Part shown: positions 1 through 11,205 of the stretch, piece after piece | Layout: each line of letters opens with the position of its first letter | Position numbering within the stretch: position 1 is the first letter of the stretch | The notes under the pieces: generated by a model | Told to the model about the DNA's origin: nothing | The model's input: the letters and a program-made list of their open reading frames with translations, nothing else | The model's database searches: none | Program-made: the position numbers and the translations under genes | Origin: Epithemia pelagica | Taxonomy: Eukaryota > Bacillariophyta > Bacillariophyceae > Surirellales > Surirellaceae | DNA: 64,000 nt | Direction of reading: 5' to 3' | Assembly: GCA_946965045.2 (NCBI GenBank) | Contig: OX337239.1 | Location: forward strand, 1,054,001-1,118,000

Positions 1-2265
1 CATGATGTACAGGAATGCAAGAAATACTCGATCGAAGACGATCTCATCAAGGGATCCCTTGCCTTTCAAGCAAACATGTTCTTCATCGATGCAGAAGGCT
101 TGTTTTCAATCGCCGTAAATGCGTACAAAGAGCTCGACCAAAAGCTTTCCGAAACGAGTGATCATGGACAACATGCTACTGCCATCCTTCAAGCTACAGC
201 TGTTATCAACCTTGTTCTCGAAAACGTGGTTCGCTTAGAGAAATCCTTGCATCTCGAGTCCGGGACGTTCGAAAACATATATCAAGTTTTTGCTGTTTTG
301 ATCTTCCAGAGGCAGATTTCCGAGATGGAAGCCATTCTTGGTCAGGCGATTGTCGCCAAGAATCCGAAGACGTGCCTATCCATCTGTGGTCAATCTATCC
401 GCTTTGGTTTGCTTTCCACGGATGCATTGTACGCTAGCCCTATGTACACTGGGTTGGTTAAAGATCTTTTGTCCGCCTCTCGGCTCAAAGGTAAACTCAA
501 GCCGAGAGCCGATGATATCGAAGCGATTATCAAGCTTGGACAACAGATTAGTTGTACCACCCAGATGGAGAGCTTTCATGGAGAAAGTCTGCCCGAAGTC
601 TTGGAACATGCAAGAGATTTGGAGAGCAACGGGCCTGCAATCGATGCGAAAACAGGAGCCGATCGTGATAGATGGCCTGATGGCTCGTGGTCTACCGCTT
701 TTTACACCGATGGTGACAAGAATACGCCCGTTTGTGTTTCAGTCAGTATCACGAACGAAAATGGTGAAGTGGGCAGTACGCTTCAATGCCTCCCACTGCA
801 ATGGCTGAAAAGCTACAAGCTGCTTGGAGGGAAGAAAGGCATTATGAGCACTTTTGCCTTTGTGGGTTCCTTTCACTTTGAACTCGAAAAGCCGAACTTC
901 GAATTCTTCACTGGGAATCAATCGTCCCCTCTTGGCGCTTTTTCGAGGCTTCCATATGCGTTGTGGAAGATGTACAACAGCGAAAATGGATACAGCTACG
1001 CCCTTCGAACGGTTCTAGGCGAGGCGTTCTACTCCAAGTTCACACCTTTCTACAAAATTTTCGGGGATTCATCCCCAGAGTACAAAGATGACCGTGTGGT
1101 ATTAAAAGGCACTGACTTTGCAACAGTCTTTGCGGCCCATGCTCTGGTATATGGAGTGCTGACTCTTCATGGTCAATGCAAACGAATCTCAGTTATTGCC
1201 AGCCTAGCTTCGTGCAAGTTTGAACAACATGTAAAAGGGCTTGAAAACTCAAGCTTCATGGAGAGGCTCAATCAGACGCACCATGATTTTTATGACAATG
1301 CGCATATTGTTTTTGGGACTTTGGCCACCTTCGACAAATGGTTTGGGATTTGTGCCCCTTTGTTGGCAGGAAACTTGCTTTCCGTGACAACTTTTGTTAC
1401 AAGCCTCAACTGGGGTTTTGACGTTCGGATAGAAAGCTTCTCGAGGAGAACTGTTTTGCACCTGTATAACGCGCTGCGCCAGATTGGAATGGTGCCACGA
1501 ATCGAATTCCTGGATACTCTTTTGGAGCTCTTTAGCAATGACATTTGGCCCGTCCATGGTAGACCAGAAGCGATGGGTTTCTTGAAAGCTTTCTTGATGA
1601 TAAATGGCGATTCCAGCCGTGTTGTGGATCGCGTGCTTGATTTCATGGAAGTCGACGATTCCGACCAAGATCGAATCCTTGGAGAACTTGGGTACTCGTC
1701 AGATAGACGTCGAAGCACAGCCCCAAAGCCTCATTCGGATCAGTACCTTTTTGAGAGGGTTACGCATTTATTCCGGATACGAAACCGCTGCCATTCGGTT
1801 CGGCCCAGAACACGCGGGGTCCACGGTGCCGACCTCAGTCCCGCTTTTACTGCCGTTGTGAAGAGGAAAGGACTAAAGAGAACATCTAAGAGCGGAAACG
1901 ACTATGACCTTGTGAAAAGTTGCTCGGAACGTGCAGACTTCTTGAAGAAAGCGATCAGTGAGGATCAAGCTCGGCTCCGTCTGAATTGGGTAAAAGTTGG
2001 CTTCCACTTGTCCGAGTTTCAGACCGCTATCTATGATAGCCTTTGTATTTCGGAGCTAACGACGAAATTCAGTGTCTGCAACAAGTGGCGAGTGCTGTCA
2101 AAGGATACTGAGATTCTTGATGTTTCCAATCGTTTCCTTGCCGACATGGTCTTTCGTGAGATTGAGTTTGGCTACAATGAAAGACGCAACAGTGCTATTG
2201 TCGCCTCTCACATGACAGAGTACTTTACGAAAACTGCGACCCTCGAAAACACGTCTCTTTTTTGA
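1..2265 (+). CDS. Unrecognised protein, 3' part of a gene (5' end outside window)
   Basis: The reading frame is open from the first base of the window, so the true start probably lies upstream; the first in-frame ATG is at 76 and gives 729 residues. I do not recognise the family. The protein is soluble-looking, mixed alpha/beta, with no signal peptide, no convincing membrane segment and no catalytic motif that I can name. A basic patch (RRRS, near 1706-1720, and KRKGLKRTSK, near 1861-1890) lies in the C-terminal third. Antisense and +2 frame ORFs of 60-156 codons inside it have no protein-like features and look like shadows. It ends at a TGA at 2263-2265. The next gene downstream on the same strand starts about 940 bases later. 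It could be a single-copy host gene or part of a mobile element; the sequence does not decide. Confidence 0.6.
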   Translation, partial: HDVQECKKYSIEDDLIKGSLAFQANMFFIDAEGLFSIAVNAYKELDQKLSETSDHGQHATAILQATAVINLVLENVVRLEKSLHLESGTFENIYQVFAVLIFQRQISEMEAILGQAIVAKNPKTCLSICGQSIRFGLLSTDALYASPMYTGLVKDLLSASRLKGKLKPRADDIEAIIKLGQQISCTTQMESFHGESLPEVLEHARDLESNGPAIDAKTGADRDRWPDGSWSTAFYTDGDKNTPVCVSVSITNENGEVGSTLQCLPLQWLKSYKLLGGKKGIMSTFAFVGSFHFELEKPNFEFFTGNQSSPLGAFSRLPYALWKMYNSENGYSYALRTVLGEAFYSKFTPFYKIFGDSSPEYKDDRVVLKGTDFATVFAAHALVYGVLTLHGQCKRISVIASLASCKFEQHVKGLENSSFMERLNQTHHDFYDNAHIVFGTLATFDKWFGICAPLLAGNLLSVTTFVTSLNWGFDVRIESFSRRTVLHLYNALRQIGMVPRIEFLDTLLELFSNDIWPVHGRPEAMGFLKAFLMINGDSSRVVDRVLDFMEVDDSDQDRILGELGYSSDRRRSTAPKPHSDQYLFERVTHLFRIRNRCHSVRPRTRGVHGADLSPAFTAVVKRKGLKRTSKSGNDYDLVKSCSERADFLKKAISEDQARLRLNWVKVGFHLSEFQTAIYDSLCISELTTKFSVCNKWRVLSKDTEILDVSNRFLADMVFREIEFGYNERRNSAIVASHMTEYFTKTATLENTSLF

Positions 2266-3205
2266 TGTTTCGATCAAGAAATGACACAATTAGGCCCAGC
2301 CCTTCAGAGAGATTCCGTAGAATGTTCCCAATGGATGTGGCCGTTTTAAATACAAACAGAGAAGAATACTTCCTTATGAAAGATATACACTCTAGTGGTT
2401 TTCTTTTTAAAGCACCTTGGTAGAGAGGTAATTGCTAGACACAACCCAAGCCGGGATAGTGCTCTCTTCGTTGCTCTGTTGGGGCTCGTAGGATGGGTCT
2501 TCTCCTGCCCATCTTTGGCTCCCATGTATCCCTCCAACAATAGTACTAAATAACTCCTCTGTTCTTGTAGAAATCTGGGGACCATGAAAGAATCTTGAAC
2601 TCCGGGCTACATTCACGGTCGAACTAAGTGGACGTGGATCGTGGCCGTGACCCCTTCAAAGCAAGGAACCAAACTAGTTGCGTCCTTGTTGCTGCCCGTC
2701 TTGTCCGTCTTTACAAATTTGTTGTGTGGCCAGAATTATTCCATCAGGTGCCACCGTGCTTATCCTAGATAAATTTGCTCACTTGGTCATGGACTCGTTC
2801 TGATCCCGTCGTCCTTACAACATGCTTGCTGTCTGAGGAGCTGAACTATGGCCATGGCAAACACAAAAGGTAGCCACAGTAGCAGCACCGCTAACCCCAG
2901 TACATGTGCAGCTGCAGAGCCATGGACATCGAATCTTCTGCTGTCATGTGCGCGCTTGCTACTCCTACTACAATACTCCTACTCCTACTAGCTATGGAAG
3001 GTGGAAGGCTTAGATACAGCTTCCCAGCAAGATATCTCTTTCTTTGCCAAATTTGGGGTCATCGGCCCCATTTTTTGAGAATCCCATCACCGTGCCTTCC
3101 ACATGCATCCTCTTTTTGGGTCAAGGCATATTTGACACATCCACAAAGACACGGATTGACGGAGAGGGAAAGCGATACCTTCCTTCATTCATCAAGAGTA
3201 CAAGG
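2266..3205. other. Intergenic, 3' flank of unknown gene and promoter side of VSR A
   Basis: No gene is supported here. Short ORFs on the minus strand (2346-2616) lack start context, family signal and splice partners. Around 2955-2993 there is a run of CTACTCCTA-type repeats, a motif that recurs in other intergenic stretches of the window. Confidence 0.5.
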
Positions 3206-5638
3206 ATGGTTGCTCAAAAGTTGCGCTTCTCGTGTTGTCGTTGGGTGGTGTCTGTCGTTTTGCTCCTGAGCCATCACTGTAACAGAATTCATGTGAATGG
3301 GCATGCTCTGGAAGGACAAACCCAACTCAAAGTGTTGGTACGTGCAGCTCAAGGTGTAGGAGTGTGTGGTGCGACAGGATTGGCTGTTCAAGTGGTTTGG
3401 GTGATTGGCCGTCTGCGGATCGGATCTCTCACTGCGATGATTGACAGCGTCCCTGCTGTACCTGTGATTGCCCCTTTCAGAGTTTACTGACTTACTCCCC
3501 GATTTCTCTTTCTCTTTCATTGGTTCCCCCGTGTGCAGTTGCCACAATCTTTAGCCACAATTTCAGACAGGGACAATGATGAGACGACTCTTGCGCCATC
3601 AGAAAGCCGCCGCCACCCCAAGTCCTATGATCATCGACCAGCCTTGTTCGGGATTCCACCCTACGGTGGATCCATAATCCAAGCCTTGTATTACGTAGAT
3701 TCCGATTTTTGCAATCCCGATGGACGAATCTCCACTTATTCCTATCATCCGACATCGCCCCTTCCACCATCCAATTCTCAACCCTTTTTGCTCATGTTGA
3801 ATCGAGGAGGATGCACCTTTGTCAAAAAGGTACGCAAACGTTGTCTGAAGTCTCATTTGTGTGTTGGAGAAGACTGTATGCGATTCTGACTCTTTTTCTC
3901 TTGCCATTTGTGGTGGTTTGGGGTCTTCTTCTTTCAAACAACGAACCAAACCGCAGGTTCGGAATGCCCAACATTTGGGTGCCGCCGGTGTGTTGATTGC
4001 GGACAACGTTTGTTTGTGCTCCGACACCAAATGTCGACAACAAACCGCGAGTGCCACATGTGAAGAGTACGTAGATGCTTTTGAAGCGACCACAAAGACA
4101 CGCACAATAATCTGGACGAGCGCATGCCTCACTCTGATCCTTCACAACGTGCTGTTACTTTCATGTCTGTGTTGCCCGTTGTTGATTCCAGCGCCGAACC
4201 CGTCATGGCGGACGATGGCAGTGGAAGTGACATTACCATTCCTAGTTTCTTGGTATACAAGCACGATGCCGATTTGTTCAAACAAACCATTCTCTTGACC
4301 AATCAAACGATGCGAGTGGAAATGTACTTTGCACCACCTCCCTCCATGTCATCTGTGTCAAACAACAATAACAATGGCAATTACAACCAACATGCAGAAA
4401 CCCAAATCGATTCCATGTCTCGGGTGCCCCCCAAAAAGGCACGAGTGACTTTGGATTATTGGATGTCTCCGGCAAATCCAGCATCCATGCAGTTTCTGTT
4501 ACATTTTCAACCCATTGCATGGATACTGGCCGACCAGTTGGACTTTACACCTCACATGTATCTTATCAATGGGACCAAAAGCGGATGCACGGCAAGTGGC
4601 GCTACGGGTAGCAACCGCAATAATACTGTACAAAATGACTCCAACAAGGAAGATGATCTCTCCAATTTACCCTGTTACAATCTGTGTACCAATCGTGGTC
4701 GATACTGTGCCCCCGATCCCGATGGTAGTGAGGAACAAGGTGCCACGGGAGCCTTGGTGGTGGAAGAATCTCTCCGACAATTGTGCATTTGGTCTTTGCA
4801 GGAGGATGGCACTGATTTGGACAAGAAAACCAAAGCTACTGAGCCACCTCATTCGTTGTGGTGGAAGTACTTGGTCGAGTACTACGACGATACCTTTCAT
4901 ACCGACACGCCATTGCAAACCACCCATCACGTGGATCAATATCGAGAGTTTGTCGACCAGGTTTTTAAAGGAGTGCGTATTTCCAAGGATGAGATTCAGC
5001 GGTGCATCGACCATTCGGGAGGCTTGTCCAATGACCATTACAGCAAGAACAGAATCAACAGCAAATTGGATAGTGAACTGGAATTGCAACAGCAAGAACG
5101 CATATATGCTCTCCCATCGGTCCTCCTAAATCAAGTACGGTTTGAACCTGTCACCATTTTACATGTCTTGACAGCCATTTGTGACCAACTCAACCTTCCA
5201 CAACCCCAGTCGCTCGGTAGCAGCAATACACTGCACCATCTATGCCGTCCAGAATGTCTTCATTGCTCGGAACCAGCCGCGTGTGCTGCCAATGGAGGTT
5301 GGTGTCCTACCAAGGCCATTGTCTCGTCGTCCTCAATCTCCAAATCCACTACGGCTCCCTATAAACAGGCAGCCTCGATGCGGTCCCATGCTTATCACGA
5401 TCACACCCACAGTAAGGGTCGCCAACAAGAGGCAGCTTCCGGCGTATCTCATCTCACCTTTGCATGCTCGCTACTCATGATATCGTCCTTGGCCGTACTT
5501 CTTGCCTTTGTATATCACCGACGATCACGGCGTGAAGCGCGACAACGTGTGCGAGCGATTCTGATGGACTACATGCCGTTGCGGGACCATGGTGAAACAA
5601 ATCCTAACCTCCGTGGCATGGTTCACTCTCCAATCTAG
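3206..5638 (+). CDS. Vacuolar sorting receptor-like protein, copy A (4 exons)
   Basis: Type I membrane receptor expected to bind soluble vacuolar cargo in the Golgi/endosome lumen and recycle through a cytosolic tyrosine signal. Exons join(3206..3337, 3539..3829, 3957..4066, 4192..5638), introns of 201, 127 and 125 nt, phases 0, 0 and 2; product 659 aa. A hydrophobic N-terminus suggests a signal peptide. Exons 2 and 3 encode a protease-associated (PA) domain (ALFGIPPYGGS, FLLMLNRGGCTFVKK, then VRNAQHLGAAGVLIAD). Exon 4 carries the VSR central region: DDGSGSDITIPSFLVYKHDA, NLCTNRGRYCAPDPDG, HSLWWKYLVEYY, CIDHSGGL and YALPSVLLN. A Cys-rich segment follows, then a TM helix (about residues 598-620), a basic stop-transfer stretch and DYMPL near residue 637, identical to the YMPL endocytic/AP signal of plant VSRs. 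There are no plant-type EGF repeats. The paralogue B follows in tandem. Confidence 0.87.
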
Positions 5639-6252
5639 AGAGAGAAAGAGGCATGAACAGAATATGGAATTGAACACCTCCTCCTAGCCTCTTGCGAATA
5701 TGTTGCGCCTTGGCACCTATGAGTAGGAGCACAATAGGGCGCAATCCCCATTGCTATCCTTTCCGTACCTTCCTAGTGCACCTAGGTAGAACAGTCACAT
5801 AATGGGCGAGTGGGATCTTCAGGATTCAGTCCCAGTCGCAGAGTACAAGATATTCAAGACCTCTGGCGGAAGTGACCCAGTCGTGTGAAGGAATGGGACA
5901 TGAGAGAACATAGAACATAGAACATACAGACAGTATGAACCGTGAACACGTCATTTTTGTCTCCGATGACTCGGAAGCTGGTGAAGAACGAACATCAAAC
6001 CTGAGAATTTTCGCATCTCGCCTCTGTGTTTGTTACGGAAGCGAAGAGAACGTCCTCCTTGTCTCTTCCAAACTTACAACGGCATTGACACATCCTCATT
6101 GCAATGACAAAGAAGTAGCTGTTGGTTGAAAACCATTATCAACAACAAAGAGAATCAATCCATTTCCAATTCGAGTTGGAAGCAGAGATCCTTACGTTGC
6201 GTGTCAAGTCCAATTATCAAGAACAACCTTTCCACAGAAAGGATCCAAACCA
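5639..6252. other. Intergenic between VSR copies A and B
   Basis: Contains the 3' flank of copy A and the promoter and 5' leader of copy B. A 64-codon ORF at 5935-6129 has no recognisable product and may be leader sequence. A short palindrome-like stretch (CCTAGTGCACCTAGG) lies near 5772-5787. Nothing else is supported. Confidence 0.5.
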
Positions 6253-8642
6253 ATGACTCGCTCCGCCGTCAACGGAGGAAAACATGGTGTCATGGCCCTT
6301 ATCAACATTCAACGTGTGCTTGCAGCGGTTTGGGTCGCTACATTGTCATCACGAAAGGCGACTGTCGCGGCTTCGATGAACAGTCGATTGATTGTCCATG
6401 TAAGTAATGATGTTTCTGTGCGTTTTGGCTCTTGGCCTTTTTCGTTGGCTTGCTGCTGGTTGGCTGTTCCTTCAGGGTTATCATCTAACAAGTATTTTCG
6501 TCTTTTCGGTTGATATGCTTTCGTCCAGATGCCGCAAGCATTGAACGAGTTGGGTGGTTCTACAGGGTTTCGCCATCAACATGCTTTGTTTGGTCAACCG
6601 TCACTATTCGTAGGACGGTCCCTGGTCCAACCGCTGTACTACGTCAACAGCACTTTGTGTCCCAGAAGTTTAATCAACAACGACAACGACAAAACGGAAT
6701 CCTTTTACCCCTCCTCCCCCTTTCCACAAGAAAACGAGAACCAACGCCAACATTCGTCGTCGCCCTTTGTTCTCCTCATTCATCGAAGTTCCTCGTGTAC
6801 GTTTGTACAACAGGTACGTCCGAACTCTTTGGTTCAAAAAGAAACAATTTGTATGGGCAACAGCGGCCTCATTTTCTCGTCCATTTGGGGCACCCTCGAC
6901 TCTGCTAATGGGCTACTCTTTTCTTGTCCCTTTGTCAGGTGCGCAATGCTCAGCACATGGGCGCCGCTGGTGTGTTGATTGCCGACGACCGTTGTGTGTG
7001 TTCCGACCAGGAGTGTCGGTCAATTCAAGATGCGGAGCGTGCGGCGGCTCCTTGTCAGAGGTATGTATCCGATACATGTGTCGGTGGGCTTGGCTATTCG
7101 CTGACCTGAATTCCGTCAGGGTGGAGTTTCTCATCCCCATCTTTGCTTGGCTTTCTTGTCTGGTGCGTGTTGTTTGTCTTCTACGATAGTCGCGCACCAG
7201 TCATGGCCGACGATGGTAGTGGCAATGACATTTCCATCCCAAGTTTCTTGATGTACAAGCAGGATGCCGATTTGTTCGGGAGAACACTATTGGAAACCAA
7301 TCAAAACTTGCAAATCGAAATGTCCTTCTTTTCCGTGGACGCAACCACCAACCATTCCTCAACATTGGAGGAAATTGAACACCAAGTCGACGAAGGCAAC
7401 CAGCCAAAGCATCCAGTGGTCACATTGGACTATTGGATGAGCCCGACGGATTGGATGTCTACTGAGATGGTGACTAAATTTCAACCAGCCGCCTTGGCCT
7501 TTTCGAACCGTCTGCAGTTCAACATGCACATGTTTCTTGTCGACGGTGTCAAACTAAACTGTCGTGCTCCTTCATCATCCGATGGTGGCAAACAACGAGA
7601 AAGTGCCCTGGTCATGAGTCAAGAACAATCTGACTATTGCTCGACACAATGCACCAATCATGGTCGCTATTGTTCCATTCATGTCTCCAACAACGACTTT
7701 GCATCGCTCCAGAATCTCCCCGGCTCTGCCATTGTCACTGAAGCTTTGAGACAATTGTGTATTTGGTTCGAACCGGACACCGAGAGCGTCGAAACGTTAC
7801 GTCCCAAACACACTCTGTGGTGGGCCTATGTCAAGGAATTTTACAAATCTTGCTTTTCGACCAACGCCTTTGACGACCAAGGCTGTATTGACCAAGTGTA
7901 CAAAAAGGTCGGCATTTCCCATGCGAGTGTTGACTCTTGCATATCCAACTCGGGGGGACTAGGATCCCCTCGAAAGGATGGCCGCGGAGGTGGGGGAGAT
8001 GTGAATAGCATACTGGAAAAAGAGTTGGAAATGATTCGGGATCATTCCATCTATGCCTTGCCAACATTGTACATGGACGGTGTTCCTCACAATAGTGCCA
8101 TGACGGCTAGCACATTGTTTTCCGTCGTATGCTCACAATTTCACTTTGCCTTGCCCCGAGACGCCCCGGAAAGAATGCTTTGCGATCGGTGCGATTCTTC
8201 TGTATGTACCGACTTTTCCACGTGCATTCAACAGAATGGTATTTGCCCGGATGGACACGCTGGGCTTTCACAAGTTGGTGGTAGCCGTTCGGCCAACATC
8301 GGAGAAACAAGCGGACGAATTTCCATGAGCACATTTTGGTTGTCCATTGCTTTCATCCTTTCGCTGGCTACCGCGTTGTCCTTGTTGCATTATCGTCGAA
8401 TGCGCACAGAACTCAAGCGGGAAATGACCAGTCTAGTTGCAGAATACATTCTTGTTACAGATTCTTCGTTGGATCGGGATACTGAGAAAACCAGAAGCTC
8501 CATGGAATCAAACCACAGTAATAGTGTTCCGCAGTCAATAGAACTGAGTCAAGAAGATTGCTTCCTGCAAAATCCACGGGATGCCATGGGTGGCTTGCCG
8601 AATGGAGGACCGTTGGGCATGTTTCATCAAGAAGATGTTTAA
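6253..8642 (+). CDS. Vacuolar sorting receptor-like protein, copy B (4 exons)
   Basis: Same family and role as copy A. Exons join(6253..6399, 6529..6813, 6939..7060, 7190..8642), introns 129, 125 and 129 nt, phases 0, 0 and 2; product 668 aa. The start at 6253 gives a hydrophobic leader ending in SRLIVH, the residues that precede intron 1 in copies B and D (TRLIVHH in C). The PA domain spans exons 2-3 (ALFGQPSLFVGRSLVQPLYY, SSSCTFVQQ, VRNAQHMGAAGVLIADD). Exon 4 begins REPVMADDG-like (here RAPVMADDG), followed by SGNDISIPSFLMYKQDADLF, QCTNHGRYC, HTLWWAYVKEFY, CISNSGGL and IYALPTLYMDG. A TM helix near residue 566 is followed by a longer cytosolic tail of about 80 residues. The tail holds AEYILV where copies A and E have YMPL: the tyrosine signal is kept as Y-x-x-V but diverged. 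Tandem duplicate of copy A. Confidence 0.86.
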
Positions 8643-9414
8643 TCAATGAATCTGGTCTTTCATATATCTGGTTTTTAGGTGGTCACACCATAGACAAAGT
8701 TGTGATACATCCCATCGCATCTTTTGCGATGTAGCAGTCAGTGTGTCATTATTTGTTCCGACTCCGATCTAGTTTCAATACACATTATATAGCTCTAACT
8801 CTATCTAACCTTACTAGTTAGGAGTATCTGTTACTCAACATTTGGAGCAAAAAACATATGGAGCATAAAAAAAACATTTAGCGCTTTTATTTCCAAAAAC
8901 CTTAACTCGACAAATCAAATGGATGCACAAACATGCAATCATTTGTTCTGACAAATGAATGCATTGCACTCAAATGCCTTTTGCACTAAAATGACGTGTA
9001 ACATATCCGTACATCGACGGGATTGCTTTGCGAAAAATTGTGATGCGGAATGCGGACATACATTATTTATGCCCGACAACACGGGCCAAGCGAGCCCGCA
9101 TGCAAGTGAGTAAAAAAAAGGTGCGCCACATTTTAGCGATGTTCACATCTTCTCAACACGAAAACGGTCGGTTGACCCTTGTCACTCCCTTGTTCAACTA
9201 ACCTCAATTAAATGTATTTTAGACAAGGTTTGATATTCCTTCATGGTATCAAGAAGTGTGAGCGTTCCGAAAACAGATCATTTGGAACAAGATAATATTC
9301 CCATACCACCCATACACCATACACCATACACCATACACCCGTCACGTGAGAACAACAGAACGAGCTGTGTACACCAACGCATTCAAGGACGACAATTCGA
9401 AGAAGTGAACGACA
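8643..9414. other. Intergenic, AT-rich, short tandem repeats
   Basis: No gene seen. The first part is AT-rich with many poly-A/T runs. A small inverted repeat (CATCGCA...TGCGATG) lies near 8713-8732, downstream of copy B. A 7-nt minisatellite (CATACAC, about four units) occupies roughly 9308-9340, shortly before the ABC transporter start. Confidence 0.5.
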
Positions 9415-10731
9415 ATGGCATTAACACTTGTGATTGGAAGCTCCGGTGCAGGAAAGACAACCTTTCTCAATGATGTATACAAGCAACATAAATGCATCTA
9501 CATTCGACAGTTTCATTCGATGAGACCATACATTCCTGTCACCAAAATTCCAAACTTTGACCCGACAACATTGCCATATTGGTCAACCTACGTCAAGGAA
9601 GAAGCTGCGTCAACTATCAAGGTGGGAGGTACCATGGCAGGCAAGTTCACTGCCGGTTTATCTGGTGGTCAACGGAAACTCCTTCTGTTTGAACTGATTT
9701 ATCAAAGGACATTCAATCAGAAAGATTTGTTGATTGCTCTGGACGAGCCATTCGCAGGTGTGACGGATGATTTCATTCCATTCATCGTGGAACGACTCAA
9801 GTTAATGGGGAAAAGGCACAACATTATAGTGGTTACGAACGATCATGTAGAAGCATTGATGAAGATGACCGATAACACTATCTTTGTTTCTTCAATCAAT
9901 CGCCAGACAGTGGGCGTGAACAATGTTGAGGGAGTGAATCGAGATCTAACGATTCGAGCCTTGTCTGTCGGTGAAAACTTTGAACGAGAATGGACACATC
10001 AGGATCTGAAGTTCTACGTGGACGTTGAGATTCGGTCCAACAAATCGTTCCTCACGACTCCATTTATCTGCTTGTCATCCTTTGGCTTGTATATCCTTGC
10101 TTGCTGGGACTCTGAGGATATGCTAGCATCGCTGGTTATAATTACTACAACTTTGATTGGATTCTTTTCGATCAACCCGTATTTATTGTCCCTTGTGGAA
10201 TGGCGCAATGCCATGGAGGAGGAAGCCGAAGCATTAATGCATTGCTCTGGTAAGATGAATCGGATCCTCACAATGGTGTTTGGAGTGGCTCTTGTTTTCA
10301 TTGTGTCGGTTGCACACTATGTTGCCGTCAATGCTGTGGTTGATGGACTATTGGGGTTTGACATTTTGGTCGGACTTGTGTCCACCACCGTCTTTTACGT
10401 GTTGTTGTACATTTATCTCAGCATCTTCTCGGAGTTGAACTTTGAAGCGGTTCAAATTTTGGGAATGCTTCCATTCTTATTCAATACCTTCTTCAGTACC
10501 ATTTTTAGTCCGGGCTCTGGTCTGACTAGAGTCAAAGACTCCCGATTAACCACACCCAGTTTTTTGGCACCAGTGGTCTGCCTGTCAACTCTTTCATGGT
10601 CTGTCCCGCTCACCAAAAACTACAACTTGTCTAGAAAAAATTTCACATCCGTCTGGAAAGGCTTGCGTGATATGCTGATACCGAGGGATGATGATTCACC
10701 CTTTCGACATTCCGTGTCTTGGCTGTGTTAG
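9415..10731 (+). CDS. ABCG-like half ABC transporter, possibly frameshifted at the C-terminus
   Basis: An ATP-driven membrane transporter of the ABC superfamily with nucleotide-binding domain first and TM domain second, the order seen in ABCG/White proteins. Walker A is GSSGAGKTT (residues 8-16), the signature is LSGGQRK, Walker B is LLIALDEP, and TNDH may be the H-loop. About five TM helices follow: FICLSSFGLYILACW, LVIITTTLIGFFSINPYLL, ILTMVFGVALVFIVSVAHYV, ILVGLVSTTVFYVLLYIYL and IQILGML-type. The product is 438 aa, short for the family, and starts almost at Walker A. The usual A-loop strand is therefore missing, and an upstream exon may have been overlooked. The frame ends WKGLRDMLIPRDDDSPF... 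and then stops, but the +2 frame directly overlapping (about 10691-10811) reads FRVLAVLALVVSCRICRVSL, which looks like the missing sixth TM. Substrate unknown. Confidence 0.7.
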   Translation: MALTLVIGSSGAGKTTFLNDVYKQHKCIYIRQFHSMRPYIPVTKIPNFDPTTLPYWSTYVKEEAASTIKVGGTMAGKFTAGLSGGQRKLLLFELIYQRTFNQKDLLIALDEPFAGVTDDFIPFIVERLKLMGKRHNIIVVTNDHVEALMKMTDNTIFVSSINRQTVGVNNVEGVNRDLTIRALSVGENFEREWTHQDLKFYVDVEIRSNKSFLTTPFICLSSFGLYILACWDSEDMLASLVIITTTLIGFFSINPYLLSLVEWRNAMEEEAEALMHCSGKMNRILTMVFGVALVFIVSVAHYVAVNAVVDGLLGFDILVGLVSTTVFYVLLYIYLSIFSELNFEAVQILGMLPFLFNTFFSTIFSPGSGLTRVKDSRLTTPSFLAPVVCLSTLSWSVPLTKNYNLSRKNFTSVWKGLRDMLIPRDDDSPFRHSVSWLC

Positions 10732-11205
10732 CTTTGGTCGTTTCCTGTCGAATTTGCCGGGTGTCCCTGTATATTCGCCCCCTCTCTGTTGATCATCTAT
10801 CGATCCGTTGAAATGATGAGGACCACGATCCCAAAATGAGTCGAATCCCCAAACATACTAGACCTTTATGTTCCAATTATCCATACAACTAGAATATCAA
10901 ACAAGTTACGGCACTTATGAATCATTAAGTCGACTCAAATGGTAGTGGACTGACTGCCCCATACCCAAACACTGACAAGAGTTTGGATCCCTTTGGTCCC
11001 AACAATAGCAGCTGCTCCATGAGGTACATGTACCTAGGGGTGTCGACAGGGACCGTCCATGATTCTACCAAATCCCCAAGTGTTGGAGGTGTCCTCATGG
11101 TGTGGTGTCGGAGTGTCGTGCGTACGCGCAAGGATGCCCATGGACAGGTCCTTGACTATTTTCACGGCCATCTCATTGTGACGACAAAAGTGGAGCTGGA
11201 ACATC
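10732..11205. other. Intergenic between convergent ABC transporter and VSR C
   Basis: 3' flanks of two converging genes. The first 80 bases keep an open +2 frame that may belong to the ABC transporter's last TM helix. The ORFs at 10925-11252 on both strands have no family signal. Nothing else is supported. Confidence 0.45.

Noticed and set aside
8713-8732. Small hairpin after VSR copy B as a terminator
   Set aside because: The genome is eukaryotic, and the stem is only 7 bp with no U-run; no basis for a bacterial-type terminator.
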